Below, piece after piece: positions 43,654 through 52,171 of a stretch of 64,000 bases of DNA. The position numbers were made by a program, and so were the translations under genes. Under the pieces are notes generated by a model that was not told the DNA's origin, did not search any database, and saw only the letters and a list, made by a program, of their open reading frames with translations. The DNA comes from Nitrospira sp. (GTDB taxonomy: Bacteria > Nitrospirota > Nitrospiria > Nitrospirales > Nitrospiraceae), in the NCBI GenBank assembly GCA_037045225.1, contig JBAOHZ010000009.1, positions 1,426,001 to 1,490,000 on the forward strand, written 5' to 3'. Within the stretch, counting starts at the first letter, position 1, and each line of letters begins with the position of its first letter.

Positions 43654-45447
43654 CTATGAATCTTGAGTTGCGCCGATACGGTCCGACGCGCGCTGCGGTT
43701 CCACGAGTCGGAGCAGCCGTTCGATGCCGATGGGCTCCTCGGCTTGCATTGGAACCAGCGCGACGCGCGTAGCGTAGCTGGTCCGCACCGCCTCAATCTG
43801 GGCCAGTTCGAACCCAGCCCGCTGCCTCAACAGGGGTGCCGATGTTGGAGCAGCGGCCAGGCTGTTGTTGATAAGCCAGGCCCACGGCTCAATACCGGCG
43901 CGACGCAGTTCGTTCTGTAAACCTGCAGCCTCCAACATGGGCGTGGTTTCCGCCAAGGTCACAATCATCACCTTCGTCCGGTCAGGGTCCCGTAGCCGCA
44001 TCATCGGCGTGGTGTGGTGCAGAAGCGGATCGATATGGCGGGTGGCCTCGCGGTGATAGGCCCCGGTGGCATCAAGCAGCAACAGAGTGTGCCCGGTCGG
44101 CGCCGTGTCCATGACGACGAATTTCTTGCCGGCCTCGCGAATGATCCTGGAGAACGCCTGGAAGACCGCGATTTCCTCGGTGCAGGGCGAGCGCAGATCC
44201 TCCTCCAGCATGGCACGGCCCTGCTCATCGAGGTCCTTGCCCTTGGTGTCGAGAACATGTTGCCGATAGCGCATGATCTCCGCGTGCGGGTCGATTCGGC
44301 TGACTTCCAGGTTTTCAAGGGATCCGGACAATGTCTCGGCCAAGTGGGCGGCGGGATCGGACGTGGTCAAATGGACGGGAAGTCCGCGTTGGGCCAATGC
44401 TACCGCCACCGCAGCGGCGAGCGTGGTTTTGCCGACCCCGCCCTTGCCCATCATCAGGATGAGGCCGTGGCCGGTTTTCGCGATCTCATCGACCAGGGCC
44501 GATAACCGCGGTAGATCAAGGGACTGAGCGGCCGGAGCAGTGGTCACAGGAATGGCTTCGTTTCGATCGGAGAAGAGACTGCTCAGCGCCTCGACTCCGA
44601 CGAGATTGGCGGCCTTGAGCGGGAGACAATCCGTCGGCAGTGCTTGCAGGACGGCAGGCATTGCGGCGAGCGCCTCTTGCTCATGGCGACGGATGGCGGA
44701 GGCCAATGTGTCATGCGCCGCGTCGTGTTCCGGCAAGACGCCATTGATCACCAGATGTTGCCTGGCCAGACCGATGGCGGCTAATTCATGATACGTACGG
44801 GCGACCTCGGCCAACGTGCCCTTCTGTGCGCGAGCCACCAGAATCAAACGGGTACGGTTGGGATCGGATAACGCCGCGACTGCATCCGCGTAACGCTGCC
44901 GTTGCTTATCCAGTCCTGACAATGGACCGAGACAGGATGCGCCCCCCGGGTTGGTGTCGATAAAGCCGCTCCAAGCGCCCGGGAGTTGTAGCAGGCGAAT
45001 GGTGTGACCGGTCGGCGCCGTGTCGAAGATGATATGGTCGTAGGAGCTGATCAGCGTCTCATCGGTCAGCAGGGCAGTAAATTCGTCGAAGGCGGCGATT
45101 TCTGTCGTGCAGGCTCCGGAGAGCTGTTCCTCAATGCTCTTCACCACGGAGTCCGGCAATTGTCCACGAACCGGGCCGACGATGCGTTCGCGGTACTGCT
45201 GTGCCGCCAGTTGCGGATCGATTTCCAGAGCGGAGAGTCCGGCAACCGTGGCAATCGCGGTGATGCTGTTGCCGATGGTCTGCCTGAACACCTGACCAAC
45301 GTTAGAGGCCGGATCAGTACTGACCAAGAGGACCTTCTTGCCCTCTCGAGCCAGACGAATCGCAGTGGCGCAGGAAATCGATGTTTTCCCCACGCCACCC
45401 TTGCCGGTGAAAAACAGGAAGATGGGTGCGTGCTCTAGAAACCGCAT
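43654..45447 (-). CDS. arsA: arsenite-stimulated ATPase ArsA
   Basis: A 597-residue protein with two homologous halves. Each has a Walker A GKGGVGKT (residues 15-22 and about 335) and the DTAPTGHT signature. The metalloid-binding cysteines are readable in GACTTE, GASCLGPL and SPCTEE, matching Cys113, Cys172 and Cys422 of E. coli ArsA. It would energise an arsenite efflux pump. It follows arsC and arsD; no arsB or acr3 gene is visible in this window, so the partner pump must lie elsewhere or be lost. AAGGAG precedes ATG 45447. Confidence 0.95.
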   Translation of the reverse strand: MRFLEHAPIFLFFTGKGGVGKTSISCATAIRLAREGKKVLLVSTDPASNVGQVFRQTIGNSITAIATVAGLSALEIDPQLAAQQYRERIVGPVRGQLPDSVVKSIEEQLSGACTTEIAAFDEFTALLTDETLISSYDHIIFDTAPTGHTIRLLQLPGAWSGFIDTNPGGASCLGPLSGLDKQRQRYADAVAALSDPNRTRLILVARAQKGTLAEVARTYHELAAIGLARQHLVINGVLPEHDAAHDTLASAIRRHEQEALAAMPAVLQALPTDCLPLKAANLVGVEALSSLFSDRNEAIPVTTAPAAQSLDLPRLSALVDEIAKTGHGLILMMGKGGVGKTTLAAAVAVALAQRGLPVHLTTSDPAAHLAETLSGSLENLEVSRIDPHAEIMRYRQHVLDTKGKDLDEQGRAMLEEDLRSPCTEEIAVFQAFSRIIREAGKKFVVMDTAPTGHTLLLLDATGAYHREATRHIDPLLHHTTPMMRLRDPDRTKVMIVTLAETTPMLEAAGLQNELRRAGIEPWAWLINNSLAAAPTSAPLLRQRAGFELAQIEAVRTSYATRVALVPMQAEEPIGIERLLRLVEPQRASDRIGATQDS

Positions 45448-45473
45448 GCTGCGCTCCTTATGACAGGATGAAC

Positions 45474-45836
45474 TCAGCAGCAGGAGTCGCCACTGCAGCA
45501 GCTACCCTCTGCCTGACTGACCGTTGGGACAGCGACTAAACGAGCCCAACGGGTCAACTCAGCCCGGTTGGGATACCGCCCCGCCAAGGCCACTTCACCG
45601 TCCACGAGAATCAGCGGGAGCGAACCCTCCCCCGATCGCTCTAAAAAACTTTTCACTCTGGGATTGTTCGCGAACTGCATCGGTTGTTGCCCCAGGTTAA
45701 AGCGTTCGATCGTGACACCTTGCTGCTTCGCCCACTCAACATCGGCCGCGAAGGCTACCAACGCCTGATCCACATCGACTCCGCACACACCGGTGCTGCA
45801 GCACATTACTCCGTCGTACACCTCAATCTTCGTCAT
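45474..45836 (-). CDS. arsD: arsenic metallochaperone ArsD
   Basis: A 120-residue protein with all the vicinal cysteines of ArsD: Cys12-Cys13 and Cys18 in VMCCSTGVCG, and the C-terminal pairs 113-114 and 119-120 in GSCCSGDSCC. It delivers As(III) to ArsA and weakly represses transcription. It lies between arsC (47 bp upstream) and arsA. GGAGG precedes ATG 45836. Confidence 0.95.
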   Translation of the reverse strand: MTKIEVYDGVMCCSTGVCGVDVDQALVAFAADVEWAKQQGVTIERFNLGQQPMQFANNPRVKSFLERSGEGSLPLILVDGEVALAGRYPNRAELTRWARLVAVPTVSQAEGSCCSGDSCC

Positions 45837-45883
45837 GTGGAACCTCCATGAAATCGTGAAACACGAGTGAACACCAATGCCTA

Positions 45884-46360
45884 TTACGACAGCTGCGCAA
45901 TGCGGTCGAGTTCAACCGTGAGCTGCTCACGATCATACTTGAGCCGGTCGAGCGGCAATTTCAAGAATGCTTCGATACGGACGCGCAAGATGCGATAGGC
46001 CTGCTCGAACTTCGCGTCAATGTCGGCGTCGCTCCCGGTCGCTGTGGCCGGATCTTCCACACCCCAATGGGCACGCAACACCGGACCAAGATAGGCGGGG
46101 CAGGTTTCACCCGCCGCGTTGCCGCACACCGTGATAACGATATCCGGAATCGCCGGAAGGCTGGTCCACGACTTGCTGTGTAAGCCTTCGGTCGAGATGC
46201 CTTCGCGCCGCAGGAGCGCGAGTGAACGCGGATGGACCGTCCCGGTCGGATGGCTTCCCGCGCTCATGGCGCGCCATCCATGCCCTGCCATAGCATTGAA
46301 CGTGGCCTCAGCTAACACAGAGCGGCAGGAGTTGCCGGTACAGAGGAACAGGATCTTCAC
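45884..46360 (-). CDS. arsC: arsenate reductase ArsC (LMW-PTP type)
   Basis: A 158-residue protein of the low-molecular-weight phosphatase-like ArsC class. The P-loop is FLCTGNSCRS with catalytic Cys7 and Cys12; the relay cysteines are at positions 79 and 87 in VCGNAAGETCP. It reduces As(V) to As(III), probably using thioredoxin. Start GTG 46360 with GGAG upstream. It is the first gene of the ars operon, directly downstream of the promoter at 46428-46455. Confidence 0.92.
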   Translation of the reverse strand: MKILFLCTGNSCRSVLAEATFNAMAGHGWRAMSAGSHPTGTVHPRSLALLRREGISTEGLHSKSWTSLPAIPDIVITVCGNAAGETCPAYLGPVLRAHWGVEDPATATGSDADIDAKFEQAYRILRVRIEAFLKLPLDRLKYDREQLTVELDRIAQLS

Positions 46361-46427
46361 GGTCTTTTCTCCTATCGAATATAATCAGCCGTCGCGCGAT
46401 CACCGTTATGGCAATTATCACCATCTG

Positions 46428-46455
46428 ATCATAACAAGATTTATTGATATATCAA
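46428..46455 (-). promoter_or_regulatory. ars promoter with palindromic operator
   Basis: On the - strand: TTGATA (46455-46450), a 16-base spacer, TATGAT (46433-46428). The -35 box overlaps the 12-bp palindrome TTGATATATCAA (46444-46455), a site typical of ArsR-family repressors. No arsR gene is visible nearby, so the regulator lies elsewhere or ArsD alone controls it. Confidence 0.65.
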
Positions 46456-46646
46456 GAGAGACGCGACAGAGATCTATGCCATAGACAGCAGAAGATGCTG
46501 GTGGGCTTCCGGGTGACCAAAGTGGAAACGCCGACGTTCACATCCCGCGAGTAGGCTGGAGAAATCAGCTGGCCGTCCAATTCTGCAACCAGCCTGCCGT
46601 TCGCCCTCTGCGCTGAGGCTTCGGCAAGCTGTCCCTCATATCGCTC

Positions 46647-46877
46647 CTATCCACCATTGTTCGCGACTCTGCTTCCCACATGTGGCTTTCGTGATGTCGC
46701 AGGATCAGCCGGGGCTTCCGACGGCTTGAGAATCCCTTCGACGGCCTGCTGCAATCGACGCAGAATGCCCGCGTTGTCGGTGCCCCGGATGTCGACCGAC
46801 ACACCATGCTTCTCATTGAAACCGGTTGCGCGAATGAGTTTCTTGAACAGCTTCTCCTGGGACGGCGTACATGTCAG
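46647..46877 (-). CDS. short gene with no usual start codon
   Basis: The - frame ending at TAG 46647 reads QEKLFKKLIRATGFNEKHG, VSVDIRGTDNAGILRRL, then QQAVEGILKPSE and a short polar tail. It looks strongly protein-coding and starts at the stop of the YtxH gene (the two overlap by four bases), but only CTG 46877 is available as a start in frame; no ATG, GTG or TTG follows. It is probably a translationally coupled gene or an N-terminally damaged one. Function unknown. Confidence 0.45.
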   Translation of the reverse strand: MTCTPSQEKLFKKLIRATGFNEKHGVSVDIRGTDNAGILRRLQQAVEGILKPSEAPADPATSRKPHVGSRVANNGG

Positions 46878-47182
46878 GCGCGATCCGGCTTCTCTTTCTT
46901 GAACGCTTCCTTCCCCGCCGCTAACGCTGCGGCAATCGTCGCCTCGGTTTCCTTCAAATATCGCTTGGCTTCATCAACCGTGCGGGAGAGGTCCGCACGG
47001 ATCTCTTTGGCCTTTTCCAATACTTCATCCTCTGTCCGGCGCACATACCCTCGCAGCGCGGTACGAGTCTCCGCTCCGGATTTCGGAGTATAGAGAATCG
47101 CCGCCACCGCGCCGATGAGGGCGCCGCTCAGAAACGCAATCGACACCCCTACCCCCGAACACCCCTGATGCTGATCAGCCAT
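46874..47182 (-). CDS. YtxH-domain protein
   Basis: A 102-residue protein with a glycine-rich membrane helix (VGVSIAFLSGALIGAVAAILYTPKSG) followed by a charged helical coiled region, the usual YtxH plan. These are envelope-associated proteins often induced by stress; function unsettled. GGAGAGG before ATG 47182 sets the start. Confidence 0.78.
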   Translation of the reverse strand: MADQHQGCSGVGVSIAFLSGALIGAVAAILYTPKSGAETRTALRGYVRRTEDEVLEKAKEIRADLSRTVDEAKRYLKETEATIAAALAAGKEAFKKEKPDRA

Positions 47183-47506
47183 GATGACCTCTCCTTCTCA
47201 ACTGCTTGTTTTTTGTAGACCTCGGCCTGCCTCCGAGATAATTCCTTGCTTCTAGAAAGCAGAGGACGTGCCAGGAAACAGTAGTGATAGCGCGAACAAG
47301 CCACTGTTTTGGCAAGTATTTTCGGGAGACGGCCACACGTACCGGCCGAGCAGGCATTTCATTGGGGAATTCCAGAACCGGTCCGGACCCGACACTGACG
47401 CAAAACGCGCCAGTTGTGAGGAGATCGCTCCGTCCTGCGGCCCGACGGACACCGTGAAAGAAGAGACAGGAACAGGAACGATCCATTCTAGCGAGAGAGT
47501 GGCCTG
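47183..47506. other. intergenic region
   Basis: About 320 bases upstream of the YtxH gene. The long frame on the - strand lacks a ribosome site and a recognisable product. I see no repeat or strong terminator. Confidence 0.4.
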
Positions 47507-47941
47507 TCAGATCTTGCTGCGGACCCACCGCACAATATCTTGAAGCCCCAACGCGCCGGGCTGTCGCGCCAGTTCACGCCCGCCACGCAGGAGCACCATC
47601 GTCGGGATACTGACGATGCCAAACCTCGCGGCCAGCGCCTGTTCTTCCTCCGTGTTCACTTTGGCCAAGCGAACCTGAGGCTCCAGCATCTTCGCGGCCT
47701 GTTCATAGGCCGGGGCCATCATCCGGCAGGGACCGCACCAGGGCGCCCAGAAATCCACCACCAGAGGAATTTCCGCGCGCTGCGCATGAAGTTCAAAATC
47801 CGCCGCGGTCAACGCGATCGGGTGCCCGGGAAAGAGGGGCGCGTGGCACTGGCCGCAATTGGGCTGCTCCGTCAGGCGAGTTGTCGGAACCCGATTGATA
47901 CTCCGGCAATGCGGACAGACCAGATGGAGCGTCTCCGTCAC
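47507..47941 (-). CDS. trxC: thioredoxin 2
   Basis: A 144-residue thioredoxin of the TrxC type. An N-terminal zinc module has CPHC (residues 9-12) and CGQC (29-32); the thioredoxin domain follows with active site WCGPC near residue 70 and the cis-Pro in VSIPTMVL. It reduces disulfides in the cytoplasm and tolerates oxidation. GTG 47941 is the start; the ribosome site is weak. It lies 33 bp downstream of a cytochrome gene on the same strand. Confidence 0.92.
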   Translation of the reverse strand: MTETLHLVCPHCRSINRVPTTRLTEQPNCGQCHAPLFPGHPIALTAADFELHAQRAEIPLVVDFWAPWCGPCRMMAPAYEQAAKMLEPQVRLAKVNTEEEQALAARFGIVSIPTMVLLRGGRELARQPGALGLQDIVRWVRSKI

Positions 47942-47974
47942 AGCGTTACTGGCTCCATGCAGGACCCAGCCCGA

Positions 47975-48562
47975 TTACCGATTGCACTGTTCTCCTTCAC
48001 AACTCCCGCCACCGCCTCCCATCCCTCCATGCCCCATGCCGCCCATGCCTTCTCGCCGCCCCCTGTGTCCCATCCCTCCACGCGGGCCCATCATCCCTTC
48101 ACCGTGGCCATGTCCTTCGGCAAACGTGCGTTCATACTGGATCAAGACCCAAATTTCCTCGTCGGTGAGTTGCCCGGCGAACCCGATCATGCTGGTGCCG
48201 GGCGATCCGTGCTTGATCACCCAGAAAATTTCTCCCTCCGTGCGATGGCGCCAAAATCCAGGGTGCTGAAAATTGCGGGGGGATGGATTCAGCTGGGACG
48301 CCACCGGCCCATCGCCCGCTCCCTCCGGTCCATGACAGTTGGCGCACGTCCCTTTCCCGTGATAGAGGGCCTTGCCTTGTTCAACGATAGCAGGCGCATC
48401 AGCCAATGGACTCGTGAGCGCCCTCGCCTCGGCCAGTTTGTCGGCCGGTACCCTGGGCTGGAGCATATGTTGCTGGGCGGTCGAACCCATGGGCATGACC
48501 GTCGCCTCTACAACCACCACGACCGCAAGCGCGGCCCACAGCCGGTTCGACCTCCTCTGCAT
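47975..48562 (-). CDS. cytochrome c with Gly/Met/His-rich tail
   Basis: A 195-residue exported cytochrome c. Signal peptide or anchor at residues 10-30; heme motif CANCH at about residue 73; distal Met in GTSMIGFAGQ. The last 40 residues are extremely Gly/His/Met-rich (GHGHGEGMMG and repeats) and end with two Cys, so they may bind metal ions. Its ATG overlaps the stop of PPK2 by one base (TGATG), giving translational coupling. Confidence 0.82.
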   Translation of the reverse strand: MQRRSNRLWAALAVVVVVEATVMPMGSTAQQHMLQPRVPADKLAEARALTSPLADAPAIVEQGKALYHGKGTCANCHGPEGAGDGPVASQLNPSPRNFQHPGFWRHRTEGEIFWVIKHGSPGTSMIGFAGQLTDEEIWVLIQYERTFAEGHGHGEGMMGPRGGMGHRGRREGMGGMGHGGMGGGGGSCEGEQCNR

Positions 48563-49635
48563 CAGAAATCCAATTCCACCATCTTGCGATGGAAGCGTGT
48601 AATCACATTGGGGTCGGGCGTCAGCCTGATCGCGGCTTCCTCCTTCCCTTTGTAGGGCAACAGGTTCAACACATAGCGCAAACTTTCCAGCCGTGCCGCC
48701 TGCTTGTCGTTCGCCTTGACGATAATCCAGGGGCTGAAGGTCGTATGCGTCTTGCTGAACATTTCTTCTTTATATCGAGTGTAGGAATCCCACATCTCTT
48801 GCGCCTTCTCATCGACAGGGCTGAGCTTCCACTGCTTGAGCGGATTCTGCCGGCGCGCTTCGAATCGATTGGCCTGCTCCTCTTTAGAAATCGAGAACCA
48901 GAACTTAATGATCGTGACGCCGTCCTCGTAGAGCATATGCTCGAATTCCGTGACCTGCTGCAAGAACCGCTGATGCTCTTTCTTGCTGCAAAATCCCATC
49001 ACCGGTTCGACGACCGCGCGGTTATACCAACTGCGGTCGAAAAACACGATTTCGCCTTTGTTGGGCAATTGCCGGATATACCGCTGGAAGTACCACTGTC
49101 CACGCTCATCATCCGTCGGCTTCGGCAACGCCACCACACGCATCGCGCGCGGATTCAAATGCTCGGTAAATCGGCGGATCGTGCCACCCTTCCCGGCCGC
49201 ATCCCGTCCCTCGACAAGAATGGCGATACGCTGGCCATCCGTCTGCACCCAACGCTGAAGCCGGACCAGTTCAACCTGCAGCTGCCGCAGCTCCTGCTCA
49301 TACAGCAGTGTCTTGCGCACCTCGTCGAGATCGATATTCTTATTCTTGATCAACTGGAGGAGGCCCTTTCGCGTGTTGACGCGTCGGAGATCTTCCTCCG
49401 TCAAGGTGCGCCCCGCCTCACCGATCAATCCAGCGGTTACTTCCCCTGCGGGTTGGGTGGGGGGCTGATAGCCATCTCCTTCGCGCGGCACCGCCGTGGC
49501 AATAATCTCCAATTCATCCGTTTCCAGTTGCCCGTTGTTCTGCGCGACCGCGGCGATCGCGTCTGCATTGGCGCGATCTTTCCGCCCCTTTGTTTTCCCA
49601 CCCGATTGTCCGTCGACTGCCATACGAGTACCCAT
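48562..49635 (-). CDS. ppk2: polyphosphate kinase 2
   Basis: A 357-residue protein of the PPK2 family. Walker A is GRDAAGKGGTI, the lid/Walker B region is FFDRSWYNRAVVEPVMGF, and PNKGEIVFFD plus HQRFLQQ are conserved. The N-terminal 90 residues are a low-complexity extension. It converts polyphosphate and ADP/GDP to ATP/GTP. ATG 49635 or 49623. It is coupled to the downstream cytochrome c gene, an unusual partner. Confidence 0.9.
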   Translation of the reverse strand: MGTRMAVDGQSGGKTKGRKDRANADAIAAVAQNNGQLETDELEIIATAVPREGDGYQPPTQPAGEVTAGLIGEAGRTLTEEDLRRVNTRKGLLQLIKNKNIDLDEVRKTLLYEQELRQLQVELVRLQRWVQTDGQRIAILVEGRDAAGKGGTIRRFTEHLNPRAMRVVALPKPTDDERGQWYFQRYIRQLPNKGEIVFFDRSWYNRAVVEPVMGFCSKKEHQRFLQQVTEFEHMLYEDGVTIIKFWFSISKEEQANRFEARRQNPLKQWKLSPVDEKAQEMWDSYTRYKEEMFSKTHTTFSPWIIVKANDKQAARLESLRYVLNLLPYKGKEEAAIRLTPDPNVITRFHRKMVELDF

Positions 49636-49650
49636 CTCCTTCCCGGCGAA

Positions 49651-50010
49651 TTAAAACGCCACGTTCCGGTCACGTTCGGCCACGGCCTTGATGTAATCCG
49701 GCATACCTTTAATAACGGCCCCTGTCACGAGATCACCCGGACCGATCTGCCGGGCGACGGCACAGGCTGCGCAGACCCAAATTGGAATCTGAGCGGCTTG
49801 GACGGCTGCCAGCACATCTTTTAGCGGCGTCAAATTCACGCCCACGATATGATCCGCCGACCCTTTGCGCGCTGAAGTCACCGCCTCGTTCCACAACCAC
49901 AATACCACATCGTGGCCCTGCTCCTTGGCGGTCTTGGCGGCCATGAAGGGAAGAGATGCCATTGTCGGATCGTCCGTGCCCCGACTCCCTGAAATGATAA
50001 ACATCGCCAT
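49651..50010 (-). CDS. DsrE-family protein
   Basis: A 119-residue cytoplasmic protein of the DsrE/YchN fold: N-terminal FIISGSRGTDDPTMASLPF, central HDVVLWLWNEAV and a C-terminal VCAACAVARQIGPGDL. The conserved Cys pair in CAACA may carry persulfide sulfur, as in DsrE or TusD. GGAGGA before ATG 50010 sets the start. It fits the sulfur-related context, but the exact role is unknown. Confidence 0.78.
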   Translation of the reverse strand: MAMFIISGSRGTDDPTMASLPFMAAKTAKEQGHDVVLWLWNEAVTSARKGSADHIVGVNLTPLKDVLAAVQAAQIPIWVCAACAVARQIGPGDLVTGAVIKGMPDYIKAVAERDRNVAF

Positions 50011-50084
50011 TCGATCGTCCTCCATCAATAGACGTGGCGCACCGCCCGATGACGGTGCGCCACGAGAGTCCTCTTCGCTGCTCG

Positions 50085-51497
50085 CTACTTCGCCAAACTT
50101 CTTACGTAGGCGATCAACTGCCACACCTGGTCATCCGGCAACCCGGCGAACGACATCATACCGGTTCCCGGCGAGCCGTTCTTGATGATCCAGAACAGTT
50201 GCCCGTCCGGAAGATCTTTCATCATCGAGCCGCACGTAAAGTTTCGCGGCGGAGGAATCAATGCCGCCCCCATGAAGCCCTGCCCATTGCCCTTCTCTCC
50301 ATGACACATCGCACAGGCCACCGGCTGGGCCGTCTGAAGAAACAGCGTTTTCCCTGCCTGGATAGCCGCGTCCGAATGTGGCAACGGATTGGTTTTGGAG
50401 AGGAAATCAGCCGGCGCCTTCGCCGTTTTCCTCGGCTGCGGGCACACGCCGGTCGGGCCTTCGCCGCTTCCCGCCGCCTGCGCCACCTCTGCTCCGCCCT
50501 TGAAGGTGGCTCGTAAATAGGCCATCACGTCCGCCACGCCCTGTTGCCCGAAAGTCAGATTCCAGTAGGGCATATTCGGCGATTTTCCCATCGCCGCACC
50601 GCCATGATTGATCACATTGTAGAGGTAATCGGTCGGCACCTTGTCGAAGGGGATGTTCGCATGGATCGCCGGCTTCGGCTCCAGACCGGATGCAGCGGGC
50701 CCATCGCCCTTTCCAGTCGCACCGTGACATTGCGAACAATACTCCTTGTACAACACCTTCCCCCGATCCGCACTCGCCATCCCGAACTCCGGAGCCGTCC
50801 AAGGCTCGTAATATTTGAAGTCCTTCACTCCCTGCACCATGAGGAACCCGATGACGGCCCGAAGCTGCGGTTCCGTCGCATCGGCCAGAAATTCTCCGCT
50901 GTGAGGAGTAAAGTCCTGCGGATTCTGCCCGAACCGGAAGAGCCAGTCCTTGTCATACCGCTGACCGGCTGCCACCAGCGAGGCGCTCTGCGGTCCGCCG
51001 ATGAGTTTACCATTCTCCTCGATCAGGTGACAGCCAAGACACGCGTGGGCCTTATAAGCCATACCGCCGAACGTGGCATCGAACTTACTGACCTTCGAGA
51101 GATCAAAGGCGCCGACCTTCACCCGAGGATCCTTGTTGTGCTGCTCAAAATACTCGGCGAGACCCTGCGCTTCTTCCTCGCTGACCACCGGGTGTCGCGT
51201 CGGCCCCTCAGACAAATCCCATCGATACCCTTTGGGGTACAGCGGAGCCTCTTTCCCTGTCAGGTATCGAAGCAGCCACGTGCGCTGATACTTGCTCCCG
51301 GCCCAGATCAGATCAGGGGCCTTTAACTTGAAGCGCGAATCCTCTTTCCCTTCGAGGCGGTGACATCCGGCGCAGTTATTCTGAATCAGCTCTTTGACAC
51401 GAGTCTGATCACTGCCCAACAAAAGTCTGGGGAACGACAACAACCCCACCACAAACACCAAGGCACATCCGATCAGCACCGTCCGTCTTCCACCCAT
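50085..51497 (-). CDS. tetraheme cytochrome c
   Basis: A 470-residue exported protein with a signal-anchor at residues 5-25 and four heme motifs: CAGCH (about 42), CLGCH (about 155), CSQCH (about 245) and CAMCH (about 395). Each sits in a class I-like domain; the last has GTGMMSFAGLPDDQVW as distal Met region. AGGAGT precedes ATG 51497. The modular build suggests fusion of several single-heme cytochromes, and it stands next to the SorB-like gene. Confidence 0.88.
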   Translation of the reverse strand: MGGRRTVLIGCALVFVVGLLSFPRLLLGSDQTRVKELIQNNCAGCHRLEGKEDSRFKLKAPDLIWAGSKYQRTWLLRYLTGKEAPLYPKGYRWDLSEGPTRHPVVSEEEAQGLAEYFEQHNKDPRVKVGAFDLSKVSKFDATFGGMAYKAHACLGCHLIEENGKLIGGPQSASLVAAGQRYDKDWLFRFGQNPQDFTPHSGEFLADATEPQLRAVIGFLMVQGVKDFKYYEPWTAPEFGMASADRGKVLYKEYCSQCHGATGKGDGPAASGLEPKPAIHANIPFDKVPTDYLYNVINHGGAAMGKSPNMPYWNLTFGQQGVADVMAYLRATFKGGAEVAQAAGSGEGPTGVCPQPRKTAKAPADFLSKTNPLPHSDAAIQAGKTLFLQTAQPVACAMCHGEKGNGQGFMGAALIPPPRNFTCGSMMKDLPDGQLFWIIKNGSPGTGMMSFAGLPDDQVWQLIAYVRSLAK

Positions 51498-51535
51498 GAG
51501 GCACTCCTTTCGTATGCGACTGTGGATTCGCCGGC

Positions 51536-52171
51536 TTATCGTGTGACAAGCCAAGCATGAATATCCGCGATCTCCTGGTGATTCAACACTGCGCCCCAGG
51601 CCGGCATAGGACCACGACCATGGAGTACCGTTTCCCAAAATGCTCCTTCGTTCTTCAAGATCGTATTACGCGCCAGTTTCGGTCCCGCACCGCCGACCGC
51701 GCCTTCGCCATGGCAGGCTTGGCAATTATGTGCAAACAGCCTCGCCCCTCTCGCCGCCACACCGGTCAATGGACCATCAGTCGTGGCACTTTGCGCACGA
51801 GACGGTTCCATGGTCGCCAACTCGTGCTCAAAGGACGGCAACTGGTCCGGCGCGCCGGGGTGATTTCGCCCAGCGAGATATCGCACCAGCAATGCCGCAT
51901 CGTCCGGGGAAAGGTCGGCGCCCCAATGCACCATCTTCTCCACCGTGACCGTCCAGCGATCCTGCGGCAACCGTTGCTGAGCGATCAGGTCGGTGGTATG
52001 GCACACCGCGCAGCGGGCGAGGATCAACGTGGCCGCTTGGCGTGCCAGGGCAGGGTCGACGGTAGCGCGCTCCTCTTCCTGGGCAGGTGCGACGGCAAAC
52101 GCGCCAAGCATAACCAGCAGCACAATGAGTGCAGAGAACGCAAAGCCGGAGGACGTTGGTACCAGTCTCAT
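51536..52171 (-). CDS. diheme cytochrome c (SorB-like)
   Basis: A 211-residue exported protein with a signal peptide and two heme motifs, CAVCH (about residue 51) and CQACH (about 157). Its ATG overlaps the TGA of the sulfite-oxidase-like gene (ATGA), a typical arrangement for a molybdenum sulfite dehydrogenase and its cytochrome acceptor (SorA/SorB, though SorB has one heme). It would take electrons from that enzyme. Confidence 0.82.
   Translation of the reverse strand: MRLVPTSSGFAFSALIVLLVMLGAFAVAPAQEEERATVDPALARQAATLILARCAVCHTTDLIAQQRLPQDRWTVTVEKMVHWGADLSPDDAALLVRYLAGRNHPGAPDQLPSFEHELATMEPSRAQSATTDGPLTGVAARGARLFAHNCQACHGEGAVGGAGPKLARNTILKNEGAFWETVLHGRGPMPAWGAVLNHQEIADIHAWLVTR

Noticed and set aside
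47540..49824. Two + strand reading frames of 370-410 residues
   Set aside because: They lie opposite trxC, a cytochrome and ppk2, which have clear motifs; high GC keeps the complement open.
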